Source: Alphaproteobacteria bacterium | Lineage (GTDB): Bacteria; Pseudomonadota; Alphaproteobacteria; CADEGL01 | Assembly: GCA_026400755.1 (NCBI GenBank) | Contig: JAPLOM010000012.1 | Coordinates: 1 to 59,106 of the forward strand | DNA length: 59,106 nt | Reading direction: 5' to 3' | Shown here: positions 1 through 8,405 of the stretch, in pieces | How positions within the stretch are numbered: position 1 is the first letter of the stretch | How the letters are laid out: each line of letters starts with the position of its first letter | Position numbers and translations under genes: made by a program | The notes under the pieces: generated by a model | What the model was told of the DNA's origin: nothing | The model's input: the letters and a program-made list of their open reading frames with translations, nothing else | Database searches by the model: none

Positions 1-271
1 GCGTCTGGCCGACATAGCCCGCGTTGCGCGTGCTGGCGCCATGGCCCAGGTCGTTTGCGTCCAGCACGACGACCTTGCGGCCCGCGCGCGCCAGGTCGAT
101 GGCGGCGTTGAGGCCGGTGTAACCCGAGCCCACGATGGCCACGTCCACGTTCTTGGGCGGAGCGGCGGGCACGGCAGGCGTGCGCGGCGCGGCCTCCCAC
201 CAATAGGGCGTGTCTTTGAAGCCGGGTGCGAAGATATCCGCGCTCATCGCGGGCTTCGATCCGTCGGGCAT
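1..271 (-). CDS. FAD-dependent oxidoreductase (DAO family), N-terminal part only
   Basis: Only the first 90 or so codons are inside the window; the gene runs off the left edge. The minus-strand translation begins MPDGSKPAMSADIF and reaches a Rossmann FAD-binding segment, VAIVGSGYTGLNAAIDLARAG, followed by an acidic strand end (VVVLDAND) and the GASTRNAGY motif. That combination is typical of DadA/glycine oxidase-like enzymes that oxidise amines or amino acids. The ATG at 271 was chosen because AGGAG lies 8 bases upstream; an internal ATG at 247 is less well placed. The substrate cannot be inferred from this fragment. tRNA-Gln lies 37 bases upstream on the same strand. Confidence 0.8.
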   Translation of the reverse strand, partial: MPDGSKPAMSADIFAPGFKDTPYWWEAAPRTPAVPAAPPKNVDVAIVGSGYTGLNAAIDLARAGRKVVVLDANDLGHGASTRNAGYVGQT

Positions 272-308
272 CGCCGTCGCTCCTGGAATCCGAAATCGAC
301 TACGACGG

Positions 309-382
309 TGGCTGGGGCGCCAGGATTCGAACCTGGGGTCGCGGGACCAAAACCCGCTGCCTTACCACTTGGCCACGCCCCA
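309..382 (-). tRNA. tRNA-Gln (anticodon TTG)
   Basis: The minus strand folds as a 74-nt cloverleaf. The acceptor stem is TGGGGCG/CGCCCCA, the T-arm carries the GGTTCGAATCC signature, and the anticodon stem GCGGG/CCCGC encloses a TTTTGGT loop with anticodon TTG (plus-strand 348-350). The 3' CCA is encoded at 309-311. The anticodon reads CAA (and CAG by wobble). Confidence 0.97.
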
Positions 383-468
383 ATACCGACCGTTCGTTCG
401 CGGGCGCAAATTAGGTGGTAGCGCCCGCTGCCGCAACCCGCGCGGCGGGCAGGATCTTAGTGGCTCAC

Positions 469-526
469 CCTTCGACGGGCTCAGGGTGAGGACTTTTAAT
501 AAACCTCGTCCCGAGCCCGTCGAAGG
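469..526. repeat. Imperfect inverted repeat of the TTCGACGGGCTCAGG type
   Basis: Two 23-nt arms (469-491 and 504-526) match at 20 of 23 positions after reverse complementing and flank a 12-nt AT-rich loop (acttttaataaa). The core CCTTCGACGGGCTC is identical in both arms. Similar palindromes are scattered between genes in many alphaproteobacteria. It sits 19 nt beyond the fcl stop codon, so it may also act as a transcription terminator or mRNA 3'-end stabiliser. I found no second copy in this window. Confidence 0.8.
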
Positions 527-544
527 ACGGGTGGGCGATAGACC

Positions 545-1504
545 TCAGGCCGCCTTGGCGACGTGGGCCAGATACCAGGCATAGGCATCGGCCAGGCCCT
601 GGTCGAGGCCGGTCTTGGCCTTCCAGCCCAGCGCGTTGATGCGCGAGACGTCGAGCAGCTTGCGCGGCGTGCCGTCGGGCTTCGACGCGTCGAAATCGAG
701 CCCGCCCTGGAAGCCGACCGCGCGGCAGACCTTCTCGGCCAGCTCGCGGATGGTGACGTCCTGGCCGGTGCCGACGTTGATCGTCTGCTCCTCCGAGTAG
801 TTCACCATCAGGTGGACCAGCGCGTCGGCCAGGTCGTCCACATGCAGGAACTCGCGCCGGGGCGAACCCGAGCCCCAAACCTCGATCGACTTGGCGCCCG
901 ATTGCTTCGCCACATGGGCCTTGAGGATGAGGGCCGGCACCACGTGGCTGCCGCGCAGATCGTAGGTGTCGCCGGGGCCGTAAAGGTTAGTCGGCATGGC
1001 CGAGATGAAGTCGGCGCCGTATTGCCGCCTGTAGGCCTGGCACATCATCAGGCCAGCGATCTTGGCGATGGCGTACCACTGGTTGGTCGGCTCGAGCGGG
1101 CCGGTCAGCAGATGCTCTTCCTTCATCGGCTGGGGCGCCAAGCGCGGATAGATGCAGGACGAGCCCAGGAACAGAAGCTTCTTAACACCCGCCTTCCAGG
1201 CGCCCTGCACCACGTTGGTCTCGATGGCCAGGTTGTCGTAGAGGAATTCGGCCGGGCGCGAATCGTTGGCCAGGATGCCGCCAACGGTCGCCGCGCCCAG
1301 GAAGACCGCGTCCGGCTGGGCCAACGCCAGCCATGCCTCGGCCTGGTCCTGGCGGCGCAGATCAGCCTCTTTCCGCCCGACCGTCAGGATTTCGCATTTC
1401 TCGCGCGCCAAGCGGCGTACGACGGCCGAGCCCACCATGCCTCGGTGGCCCGCGACCCAGACGCGCTTGCCCGCGAGGGCGAAGGGGCGTTCAGGCGCGC
1501 TCAT
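545..1504 (-). CDS. fcl: GDP-L-fucose synthase
   Basis: This enzyme performs the epimerase-reductase step that turns GDP-4-keto-6-deoxymannose into GDP-L-fucose with NADPH, in the cytosol, for surface polysaccharide. It is an extended short-chain dehydrogenase of 319 aa, the usual length. The N-terminal dinucleotide-binding motif is [14 protein letters not shown]. The catalytic triad is visible as the Ser in LGSSCIYP and YAIAK (YxxxK), and [14 protein letters not shown] is a strong family motif. It follows gmd with a 14-nt overlap (gmd stops at 1491), so the two are almost certainly co-translated and act in sequence. The product could also be a related deoxysugar, but the pairing with gmd makes fucose most likely. 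Confidence 0.96.
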   Translation of the reverse strand: MSAPERPFALAGKRVWVAGHRGMVGSAVVRRLAREKCEILTVGRKEADLRRQDQAEAWLALAQPDAVFLGAATVGGILANDSRPAEFLYDNLAIETNVVQGAWKAGVKKLLFLGSSCIYPRLAPQPMKEEHLLTGPLEPTNQWYAIAKIAGLMMCQAYRRQYGADFISAMPTNLYGPGDTYDLRGSHVVPALILKAHVAKQSGAKSIEVWGSGSPRREFLHVDDLADALVHLMVNYSEEQTINVGTGQDVTIRELAEKVCRAVGFQGGLDFDASKPDGTPRKLLDVSRINALGWKAKTGLDQGLADAYAWYLAHVAKAA

Positions 1505-2555
1505 TCCGCACGCCCTCGCGCCGCATCAGCTCCAGGTCCGAGGTCATCATGTCGTCGACCAAGTCCTTGAAGCTTGTCTTGGGCTTCCAACCCAGCACCT
1601 TGCGCGCCTTGCGCGCGTCGCCTTGCAGATGGTCGACCTCGGTCGGGCGGAAATAGCGCGGGTCGATCTGGATCAGCGTCTCGCCGGTCTTGGCGTCGAC
1701 GCCCTTCTCCTTCGCGTCCTTGCCCTTCCACGCGATCTTGCGGCCGACATGGGCGAAGGATTTCTCGACGAACTCGCGCACCGTGTGGCTTTCGCCCGTG
1801 GCCAGCACATAGTCGTCGGGCTTCTTCTGCTGAAGGATCAGCCACATCCCGGCCACGAAGTCGCGCGCGTGGCCCCAGTCGCGCTTGGCGTCCAAATTGC
1901 CCAGGAACAGCTTCTTCTGAAGACCCAGCTCGATCGCGGCGACCGCGCGGGTGATCTTGCGCGTGACGAAGGTCTCGCCGCGCGTCGGCCCCTCGTGGTT
2001 GAACAGGATGCCGTTCGAGGCGTGCATGCCGTAAGCCTGGCGGTAGTTCACCGTGATCCAATAGCCGTAGAGCTTGGCCACGGCGTAAGGGCTGCGCGGC
2101 ATGAAGGGCGTCTTCTCGCTCTGGGGCGCGGGCGAGTTGCCGTATAGCTCGGACGTGGACGCCTGATAGAAGCGCACCTCGTCCTCGAGCTTCAGGATGC
2201 GGATGGCTTCGAGCAGGCGCAGCGTGCCCAGCGCGTCGGCATTGGCCGTGTATTCCGGCGTCTCGAAGCTGACCTGCACATGACTTTGCGCAGCCAGGTT
2301 GTAGATCTCGGTGGGGCGCACCTCTTGCACCAGGCGGATCAGGTTGGTCGCATCGGTTAGGTCGCCGTAATGCAGGAAGAATTTCACGCTCCGCTCGTGC
2401 GGGTCGGCATAGAGGTGGTCCACCCGCCCGGTATTAAAAGAAGACGAGCGCCGCTTCACGCCATGGACGACATAGCCCTTGGCCAAGAGAAGCTCGGCCA
2501 GATAGGCGCCGTCCTGGCCGGTCACTCCGGTGATGAGCGCAACATTCCGCTTCAT
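1491..2555 (-). CDS. gmd: GDP-mannose 4,6-dehydratase
   Basis: Catalyses the NADP-dependent conversion of GDP-D-mannose to GDP-4-keto-6-deoxy-D-mannose, the first step to GDP-L-fucose and other deoxyhexoses. The protein is 354 aa. It starts [16 protein letters not shown], which contains the GxxGxxG nucleotide motif. The active site shows STSELYG and [10 protein letters not shown] (YxxxK), followed by [15 protein letters not shown], a hallmark of this family. The reading frame stays open upstream to about 2918, but the family start and an AAGGA ten bases before the ATG at 2555 place the true start here. Next gene: fcl. Confidence 0.97.
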   Translation of the reverse strand: MKRNVALITGVTGQDGAYLAELLLAKGYVVHGVKRRSSSFNTGRVDHLYADPHERSVKFFLHYGDLTDATNLIRLVQEVRPTEIYNLAAQSHVQVSFETPEYTANADALGTLRLLEAIRILKLEDEVRFYQASTSELYGNSPAPQSEKTPFMPRSPYAVAKLYGYWITVNYRQAYGMHASNGILFNHEGPTRGETFVTRKITRAVAAIELGLQKKLFLGNLDAKRDWGHARDFVAGMWLILQQKKPDDYVLATGESHTVREFVEKSFAHVGRKIAWKGKDAKEKGVDAKTGETLIQIDPRYFRPTEVDHLQGDARKARKVLGWKPKTSFKDLVDDMMTSDLELMRREGVRNERA

Positions 2556-2674
2556 GCGGGTCGAATCCTTCAGCCGTGGGGAATGCGCGCATCCGCGCGA
2601 GAACCTAGCCTTAACAGGCCCGGGGGCTGCGTATAGTATGGCCGCGTCCCACGCTTCGGAAAGCCCATAAGCGC

Positions 2675-3670
2675 ATGACTCCCGCGGATGATCCCAATAA
2701 GCCGGCCAGCGCCGGGCCCGATGGCGGCCGCCTAACCACCGAGGCCGAACAGGCCGCCGCCGATGCCGCGCGCGCGGCCAACGTGCCGATGAACGCGTGG
2801 ATCGCGCAAGCCATCCGCAAGGCCAGCGTGCAAGGCGCGCCGGGGGCGGCGCACGCAGCACCAACCGCCGCCCTTCCCAACGTGGCCGATTTGGCCCGCC
2901 GCGTGCCGATCGGCGCACTATCGCCCGGGCGCTTTCAGACCCGCGACCGCATCACGGCGGAAGAGATCGAGGAATTGGCCCAGTCGATCCGCGCCCGCGG
3001 CATCCTGCAGCCCATCCTGGTACGGCAGCGCCCGAACGCACTCGAATCCTACGAGATTTTGGCGGGTGAGCGCCGCTGGCGCGCGGCCCAGGCCTCGGGT
3101 CTGACGGAAGTGCCGGTCGTCGTGCTGGCGCTTAACGATCATGACGCGATGGAAGCGGCGCTGGTCGAGAACATGCAGCGACAGGACCTGTCGCCGCTGG
3201 AGGAGGCCGAGGGCTACCGCCGCCTGATCGAGGATTTCGCCCACACGCAGGAAGACGCCGCGCGCTTGGCGGGCAAGAGCCGCAGCCACATCGCCAACAC
3301 GCTGCGCCTGATCAACCTGCCCGACGCGGTGAAGACGCTGCTGAATGACGGCAAGCTGTCGGCCGGCCATGGCCGCGCGGTGCTCAACGCGCCGAATCCG
3401 GGCGCGATCGCCCAGGCCGTGGTGGCGCGCGGGCTGAACGTCCGCCAGACCGAGGAGATGGTCCATCGCGCGCTGCGCGACGGCACGTCCAAGGCCGTGC
3501 GGACGACGAAGGACGCCGATATCCAGGCGCTGGAAAAGGAGCTCAGCGAGCTTCTAGGCATGAAGTGCGCCATCAACTACCGCAACGACCGGGGCAGCCT
3601 GAACATCCGCTTCCAGGATCTCAGCTCCTTGGGCCAGCTGATCGCCCGGCTCCAGCGCGCGGCCCGCTGA
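2675..3670 (+). CDS. ParB/Spo0J-family CTPase-fold DNA-binding protein with an N-terminal W-motif extension
   Basis: 331 aa. The ParB core is complete: GILQPILVR (about 109-117), GERRWRAA (131-138) and ENMQRQDL (166-173) are the CTP-binding motifs. A helix-turn-helix follows at about 192-212 ([20 protein letters not shown]), and the C-terminal dimerisation region begins near [12 protein letters not shown]. Such proteins load on parS-like sites and spread as CTP-dependent clamps. Two features are unusual. The LGRGL ParA-stimulating motif near the N-terminus of chromosomal ParB is absent. In its place residues 23-51 ([17 protein letters not shown], Trp42) resemble a ribbon-helix-helix unit and recur in the next two genes. 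No parA is adjacent. It is either a ParB paralogue or a divergent housekeeping ParB; I favour a paralogue. Confidence 0.85.
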   Translation: MTPADDPNKPASAGPDGGRLTTEAEQAAADAARAANVPMNAWIAQAIRKASVQGAPGAAHAAPTAALPNVADLARRVPIGALSPGRFQTRDRITAEEIEELAQSIRARGILQPILVRQRPNALESYEILAGERRWRAAQASGLTEVPVVVLALNDHDAMEAALVENMQRQDLSPLEEAEGYRRLIEDFAHTQEDAARLAGKSRSHIANTLRLINLPDAVKTLLNDGKLSAGHGRAVLNAPNPGAIAQAVVARGLNVRQTEEMVHRALRDGTSKAVRTTKDADIQALEKELSELLGMKCAINYRNDRGSLNIRFQDLSSLGQLIARLQRAAR

Positions 3671-3698
3671 ATCATCCGCCTATCTCGTTGTTTCATAG

Positions 3699-3724
3699 GG
3701 CCTTTTGCTCATTCGGCAAAAGCC
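3699..3724. terminator. Hairpin after the ParB-like gene
   Basis: GGCCTTTTGC (3699-3708) pairs with GCAAAAGCC (3716-3724) with one bulged base and a 7-nt loop. It begins 28 nt after the ParB-like stop. There is no following T-run, so intrinsic termination is only possible, not shown. Confidence 0.35.
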
Positions 3725-3738
3725 TGTGGCATGGGAAT

Positions 3739-3747
3739 TGCTACAAT
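3739..3747 (+). promoter_or_regulatory. Candidate extended -10 promoter for the coiled-coil gene
   Basis: TGCTACAAT matches an extended -10 element (TGnTATAAT). No clear -35 lies at the right distance, as is common for extended -10 promoters. It is about 47 nt before the ATG at 3795 and would let this gene be transcribed apart from the ParB-like gene. Confidence 0.35.
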
Positions 3748-3794
3748 ACCGTCACATTTCGTTTTGCCCGGCCGGGGGCCGGGGATGGTTGCGT

Positions 3795-4292
3795 ATGAAC
3801 GAGCCTCTTTCGTGGGTGCTTGAAGGGGTGGAACCGGAGGCGCAGGAAGCCGCGAAGCTCGCGGCCAAGCGTGCCGGCCTCTCGCTCGGGACCTGGATCT
3901 CCCAGACGCTGATGACCGCGGCAGCCGTTGAGCTGAAGCGCGGGACAGGCGCGTCCGCGCAAACCCCCTTCACCACCACCGCGACCAGCGGCGGGCATCA
4001 GCCGCCGGCGCTCACGACCGAGATGCTGCTCGACAACATTCGACGCCTGTCCCAGCGCATCGAGACAGCCGAACAGCGCACCAATGAAGCCATCACACCA
4101 TTGAGCGAAAAGATGGCCCATTTGTCCGAGCGGGTCGAAGAGGTCAGCACGCGCGCGAACATCTCGACCGCGCCGATGGAGCGGGCGATGGCCCGCATGG
4201 CCGAGCGTCTCGAGCAGTTGGAGAACAAGGGCCGGCCCGGCCGCCTCTCCGACGATCCTCCCACACCGCGCCGGCGCTTCCGGCTCCTCTAA
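3795..4292 (+). CDS. Small coiled-coil protein with N-terminal W-motif (unknown function)
   Basis: 165 aa, no signal peptide or membrane segment, so probably cytosolic. Two blocks can be seen. Residues 14-43 (PEAQEAAKLAAKRAGLSLGT then WIS, Trp34) look like a ribbon-helix-helix type segment. Residues 78-145 are heptad-rich and likely coiled coil (LLDNIRRLSQRIETAEQ, ITPLSEKMAHLSERVEEV). Both blocks are repeated in the cytoplasmic part of the downstream Sel1 protein, so this gene looks like a soluble paralogue of that half. The tail is basic and Pro-rich (PPTPRRRFRLL). The start at 3795 (MNEPLSW) was preferred over an upstream in-frame start because it has a G-rich ribosome site and aligns with the neighbour. 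I do not recognise a named family. Confidence 0.75.
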   Translation: MNEPLSWVLEGVEPEAQEAAKLAAKRAGLSLGTWISQTLMTAAAVELKRGTGASAQTPFTTTATSGGHQPPALTTEMLLDNIRRLSQRIETAEQRTNEAITPLSEKMAHLSERVEEVSTRANISTAPMERAMARMAERLEQLENKGRPGRLSDDPPTPRRRFRLL

Positions 4293-4351
4293 CAGACCCG
4301 GCATTCCAACGCGCCGTTCGGCGCTTGTGGGTCGGCGCGCGCTGACCCATT

Positions 4352-6385
4352 ATGTCGCCGGGCGCATTCGCGGTCGAAATGGCGGACGACTCCAACAACT
4401 TCAACCTCACGGACCTCGATCCCGAAACGCGTGCGGCGGCCGAAGCCGCCGCCGCTGAAGCGGGCTTGTCCGTCGAGCAATGGATCAGCCGGGTCGTCCT
4501 GGCCAGCGCGCCGCCACCAGCCGCCGCGCCGCCACCGCCGCCCGCGCCGCCGCGTCCCGTCATCGTGCAGACACTGGTGCCCAGCCTGCACCCCGCGCTC
4601 GGACCGGCCGGCGCCGCGCCGCGCCGCGTGATCCGGCCGGCCGCGCCCCTGCGGCCCGTGCCGGCCGCGCCACCCGCTCCGCCGCCGCCACCCGAGCCGC
4701 CGCAGGCGAAAGAAGAAGAGCCGCCCAAATCCCTCGAACCGGCGACGCCGGCATCGGCAGCGCCCGGTGCGGCGCCCAACGAAGCCTTGTCCGACCAGGC
4801 GCTGATGGACGCGCTGGACGCCCTGGTCGACCGGGTCGAAACCAACGAACGCGTGATCGGCGAAATCCTGACTCCGCTCGAAAAGGCGGTGGAAAGCCTG
4901 GAGCGCCAGCTCGACGCGATCGACACGCCGCCCGGCGAGCCGGCCGCGCCCAAAGCCACCGAGGCCGTGGTCGTGGCCGTCCCGGACGAAACGACGCCGC
5001 GCTTCACTGACATCCATCCGCCCGCCAAGGACGTGCCGCCACTCCTCCCCGACATGGACGAGTTGGAGGCGCGCGCCGAGATTGAGCGGGACGACGAAGC
5101 GCTGGCGCGCGATAGCGAAATCATCGATCTCGACCAGCAGCTCGAGATTCCAGCCAAGGGTTCAGAGTCCGCGCTCGTCGACGAATCGCCGCCGCCGCCC
5201 ATCGTGCCCGGCGCGGCCATCCAAACCGCGCGCATGATTGCGCTGGGCGCCATTTTCCTGGCCTTCGTTTTGGTCGGCGCGCTGGCCTATTTCTGGTTCA
5301 GTCAGGACAAGGGTCTGCCCGTGCCGCGCCCGCCCGCGCCAGTCGCGGACACGGCGCCGGAGAAGACCCACACGCCGGGCGACGAGACGCCGCCCGCCGC
5401 GAAAGACGACAATGCCGAGACAGCGAAGGCGCCCGACGCGGAGACCGCGGCGCGCACCGACGGCGTGAAGCCGCCCGCGCAAAAGCCGCCGCCGCCCCAA
5501 GCGGCCGCGCCCGCTGCACCCACGCCAACTCCGGCGCCCGCGCCCGCGCCAACACCTTCACCCACGCCGGCCCCCGCGCCGCAAGCATCGACTCCGTCAC
5601 CCGCCGCGCCTTCTGCCACGCCGCCAAGCCAGCAACCCTTGAGCGCGCCGCCGCAGGCAAGCGCGCGTCCCGGTCCACCGGCGCCCGCCGCGCAACCGCC
5701 GCAGACGGCCGCCGCGCCGATGGCGGCACAGTCCGCCGCCGCGCGGACGATCGAGCAACTCAAGAATGCGGCCATGCGCGGCGAGGCCGCCGCCCAGCAC
5801 GACCTGGCCATTCTCTATGCCCAGGGCAACGGCGTGACCCAGGACTATCGCGAAGCCGCGCGCTGGTTCCGCGAGGCGGCGCTACAGGGTGTCGCCAACG
5901 CGCAATACAATCTGGGCGTGCTGCACGAGCGGGGCCTGGGTGTGCAGAAGGATCCGCTAGAAGCGCTGCTCTGGTATTTGAGCGCGGCCGAGCAAAACCA
6001 CACCGCCGCGCAGTACAACGTGGGCGTGGCCTACGCCGAGGGCCGCGGCATTCCGCAGAACTACACCGAAGCGCAGAAGTGGTTCCTCAAGGCCGCCGAA
6101 CGCGGCTTGGGCAAGGCCCAGTACAACCTGGGCATTCTCTACGAGGAAGGACTGGGCGGCCCGACCAACCTGATTGAGGCCTATCGCTGGTACAAAATCG
6201 CCGCCACGCAGGACGAGCCCGACGCCCAGCGACGCTTGGGCGAGATCGCGCGCAAGATGAACGCGCAGCAGATCGCCAAGGGCGACGAGCTGGCGAAGCA
6301 GGGCGTGAAGGCCAAGGCCGAGGACACCCCGGCGGGCGCGGCACCCGTTCCCGCCGCGCCACCGAAGGCGAAACCCAAGAGCTGA
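4352..6385 (+). CDS. Membrane-anchored Sel1-like repeat protein, PodJ-like architecture
   Basis: 677 aa from the ATG at 4352; the ATG at 4379 (MADDSNN) is an equally plausible start. Order of parts: W-motif segment at about 24-52 (LDPETRAAAEAAAAEAGLSV, then QWIS, Trp44); Pro/Ala-rich linker; short coiled coil at about 151-190 (LVDRVETNERVIGEILTPLE); acidic stretch; one membrane helix at about 295-316 (MIALGAIFLAFVLVGALAYF); long Pro/Ala-rich periplasmic linker; four or more Sel1/TPR-like repeats at about 470-630 (AAQHDLAILYAQGNGVTQDY, AQYNLGVLHERGLGV and others). Cytosolic N-terminus, single span and periplasmic Sel1 repeats match alphaproteobacterial polarity factors such as PodJ, although the C-terminal peptidoglycan-binding domain of PodJ is not evident. 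Role in polar organisation is inference. Confidence 0.85.
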   Translation: MSPGAFAVEMADDSNNFNLTDLDPETRAAAEAAAAEAGLSVEQWISRVVLASAPPPAAAPPPPPAPPRPVIVQTLVPSLHPALGPAGAAPRRVIRPAAPLRPVPAAPPAPPPPPEPPQAKEEEPPKSLEPATPASAAPGAAPNEALSDQALMDALDALVDRVETNERVIGEILTPLEKAVESLERQLDAIDTPPGEPAAPKATEAVVVAVPDETTPRFTDIHPPAKDVPPLLPDMDELEARAEIERDDEALARDSEIIDLDQQLEIPAKGSESALVDESPPPPIVPGAAIQTARMIALGAIFLAFVLVGALAYFWFSQDKGLPVPRPPAPVADTAPEKTHTPGDETPPAAKDDNAETAKAPDAETAARTDGVKPPAQKPPPPQAAAPAAPTPTPAPAPAPTPSPTPAPAPQASTPSPAAPSATPPSQQPLSAPPQASARPGPPAPAAQPPQTAAAPMAAQSAAARTIEQLKNAAMRGEAAAQHDLAILYAQGNGVTQDYREAARWFREAALQGVANAQYNLGVLHERGLGVQKDPLEALLWYLSAAEQNHTAAQYNVGVAYAEGRGIPQNYTEAQKWFLKAAERGLGKAQYNLGILYEEGLGGPTNLIEAYRWYKIAATQDEPDAQRRLGEIARKMNAQQIAKGDELAKQGVKAKAEDTPAGAAPVPAAPPKAKPKS

Positions 6386-6400
6386 TCCGCCGCGCCGCCC

Positions 6401-7462
6401 TCACGCGAAGCGCGGAATCACCTTCTCGCCGACGAGCTGAATCGAGCGCATCACTTGCGCGTGCGTGGTGCGGCCGGCTTGGAACATGAACAGCAGCTGG
6501 TCGAGACCGGCGTCGCGCCACTTCGCGACCTGGCGCGACACCGTGTCGGGATTGCCGCCGATGGCCAGCGCGTCCTCCACCAGTTCGTCGTCCGCGCGCC
6601 GCGAAAATTTCTCGGCCACCTGGTGCAGGGCGCTGCCGCTCGCGAAGCGGACATGGTTCAGCTCCGCATCGTTCTGGCCGAAATACCAGCGCGCGGCGTT
6701 GCAACCGACCGTGCGCCCCTCGCGGTCATCGTCGAGGCAGACGCCGACGGCGAAGGCCGCCGCATGTTCGTTGTCAACGCTGGAGAGCCGGCCCGTCCGA
6801 TCCGGATCGCGAATGGCCGCGCGGTAGGCGTCGATCGCGGGCTTGGTCTCGGCGGGCGTCGTGTGCGCGATGCCGATCGCGCCGACGCCCAACTTCCCCG
6901 CGTGTCCCCAGGTATCGAGGCTGGACGCCGCGACCCAGAGCGGCGGATGGGGCCGCTGAACCGGACGCGGCAACACATGCCGCGCGGCGAGGTCGAAATG
7001 CTTGCCCTTGTAGCCCGGGAAGAATTCGCCTTCGAACATGCGCAGGACCGCATCGAGCGACTCGTTGGCCTTCTCGCGCCCCTCGCGCGGATCGAAGCCC
7101 AAGCCTTCGACGATGTAGGGATAGGCGCCGCGTCCGCAGCCGAACTCGGCGCGTCCGCCGCTCAAGACATCCAGCGTGCCGACGCGCTCGGCCACCATGA
7201 ACGGGTTGTGGCAGGGCAGGATGATGACGGCGAAGCCCAGGCGGATGCGCGACGTGCGCTGGCTGAGCGCGGCCAGCAGCATGTCGGGGCAGGCCGAGTG
7301 GCCGATCTCGGCGCAGAAATGCTGCTCGGTCACCCAGACATAGTCGAAGCCGGCCTTCTCCGCCGCCACGGCCTGGTCGAGGAAGTTGCGATAGGCTTGC
7401 TGCTCGGCGTCCGCGCTCCACGGCCGGGGCATCTGGAGCTGGCACATCAGGCCGAATTTCAT
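6401..7462 (-). CDS. LLM-class flavin-dependent oxidoreductase (luciferase-like monooxygenase family)
   Basis: 353 aa TIM-barrel enzyme of the bacterial luciferase superfamily, which uses FMNH2 or F420 to oxygenate or oxidise small organic substrates. Family features: start MKFGLMCQLQMPRPW, AEKAGFDYVWVTEQHFC, the middle LGFAVIILPCHNPFMVAERV segment, and LSGGRAEFGCGRGAYPYI. The C-terminal GNPDTVSRQVAKWRDAGLDQ block is also typical. It is the last gene of a minus-strand run and begins 16 nt after ispE ends; the two have no obvious metabolic link. The substrate is unknown. It converges with the Sel1 gene with a 15-nt gap. Confidence 0.88.
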   Translation of the reverse strand: MKFGLMCQLQMPRPWSADAEQQAYRNFLDQAVAAEKAGFDYVWVTEQHFCAEIGHSACPDMLLAALSQRTSRIRLGFAVIILPCHNPFMVAERVGTLDVLSGGRAEFGCGRGAYPYIVEGLGFDPREGREKANESLDAVLRMFEGEFFPGYKGKHFDLAARHVLPRPVQRPHPPLWVAASSLDTWGHAGKLGVGAIGIAHTTPAETKPAIDAYRAAIRDPDRTGRLSSVDNEHAAAFAVGVCLDDDREGRTVGCNAARWYFGQNDAELNHVRFASGSALHQVAEKFSRRADDELVEDALAIGGNPDTVSRQVAKWRDAGLDQLLFMFQAGRTTHAQVMRSIQLVGEKVIPRFA

Positions 7463-7478
7463 CGCATCATCCCCGTGT

Positions 7479-8405
7479 TCAAATTTTCAGTGTGCGCGTG
7501 TCGGTCACCAGGCGCGAGGCGTCGGTCCACCAGCCTGGCTGCGCGCGCTTGATCTCGACAGCCGCTTCGGCCGCCTCGCCATCGTCCGCGAACAGACCGA
7601 AGCAGGTGGCGCCGCTGCCCGACATACGCGAAAGCAGACACCCCTTCTGACGCGCCAGCGCCGCCAGCGCATCGCCCACGACAGGCATCAGGCGGATCGC
7701 GGGCGCCTCCAGATCGTTCTTCCGTTCGCGCAACAGCGCGGCCAGCGCCACCGCGTCGGCAGGCGCCGCCGCAAAACGGCCCGCTTGCGAGAACGGCTGG
7801 TCGCGCGCACGAAAGACATCCTTGGTGGCCAGCGGCGTGTTGGGATTGACCAGGACCAGCGCCGCCGGTGGCAGCGCGGGCGCCGCATCGAGCTTTTCGC
7901 CGATGCCGCCCATGAAGGCAGCACGGCCAAAGCGGCAGACCGGCACGTCGGCGCCCAGCGAGAGCGCCAAGGCATCCATCGCATCCTCGCCAAGCGAGGT
8001 GCCCCATAGCCGCGCGAGCAAGCCAAGCGTGGCGGCCGCGTCGGCCGAGCCGCCGCCGATGCCGGCGGCAACGGGCAGGTTCTTGGTCAGCGTGATGGCG
8101 GCGTGCGGCGGCACTTGCGCGGCCTCGGCCAGCGCGCGCGCCGCGCGCAGCATGATGTTGTCGCCTTCCATCGCGGCGTGGAGCGCAGGCGCGAAGGGCC
8201 CGTCGACCACGAGCGTCAGCTCGCCGGCCGGCGCGACCGCGACCGTGTCGTGGCTTCCCGCGAAGACAGCCAGGCTATCCAGCAGGTGATAGCCGTCTTC
8301 GCGTTTGCCCGTGACGTGGAGATAGAGGTTCAGCTTCGCCGGCGCCGCGGCGCGCAGCGCCGGGCGCTCCGAGTATCCTCGCGATGCTTTCGCACCTTCA
8401 GTCAT
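7479..8405 (-). CDS. ispE: 4-diphosphocytidyl-2-C-methyl-D-erythritol kinase
   Basis: ATP-dependent kinase of the MEP isoprenoid pathway; phosphorylates the 2-hydroxyl of CDP-methylerythritol. GHMP kinase fold, 308 aa. The N-terminal APAKLNLYLHVTGKREDGYH motif carries the substrate-binding Lys and His, and PVAAGIGGGSADAAATL is the glycine-rich ATP loop. The C-terminal MSGSGATCFGLF is the third GHMP motif. The ATG at 8405 overlaps the stop of the upstream TSUP gene as ATGA; a TTG 12 nt upstream is less likely. Confidence 0.96.
   Translation of the reverse strand: MTEGAKASRGYSERPALRAAAPAKLNLYLHVTGKREDGYHLLDSLAVFAGSHDTVAVAPAGELTLVVDGPFAPALHAAMEGDNIMLRAARALAEAAQVPPHAAITLTKNLPVAAGIGGGSADAAATLGLLARLWGTSLGEDAMDALALSLGADVPVCRFGRAAFMGGIGEKLDAAPALPPAALVLVNPNTPLATKDVFRARDQPFSQAGRFAAAPADAVALAALLRERKNDLEAPAIRLMPVVGDALAALARQKGCLLSRMSGSGATCFGLFADDGEAAEAAVEIKRAQPGWWTDASRLVTDTRTLKI

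Noticed and set aside
2556-2918. N-terminal extension of gmd to 475 aa
   Set aside because: The extension overlaps the start of the ParB-like gene, lacks similarity, and the family start with ribosome site is at 2555.
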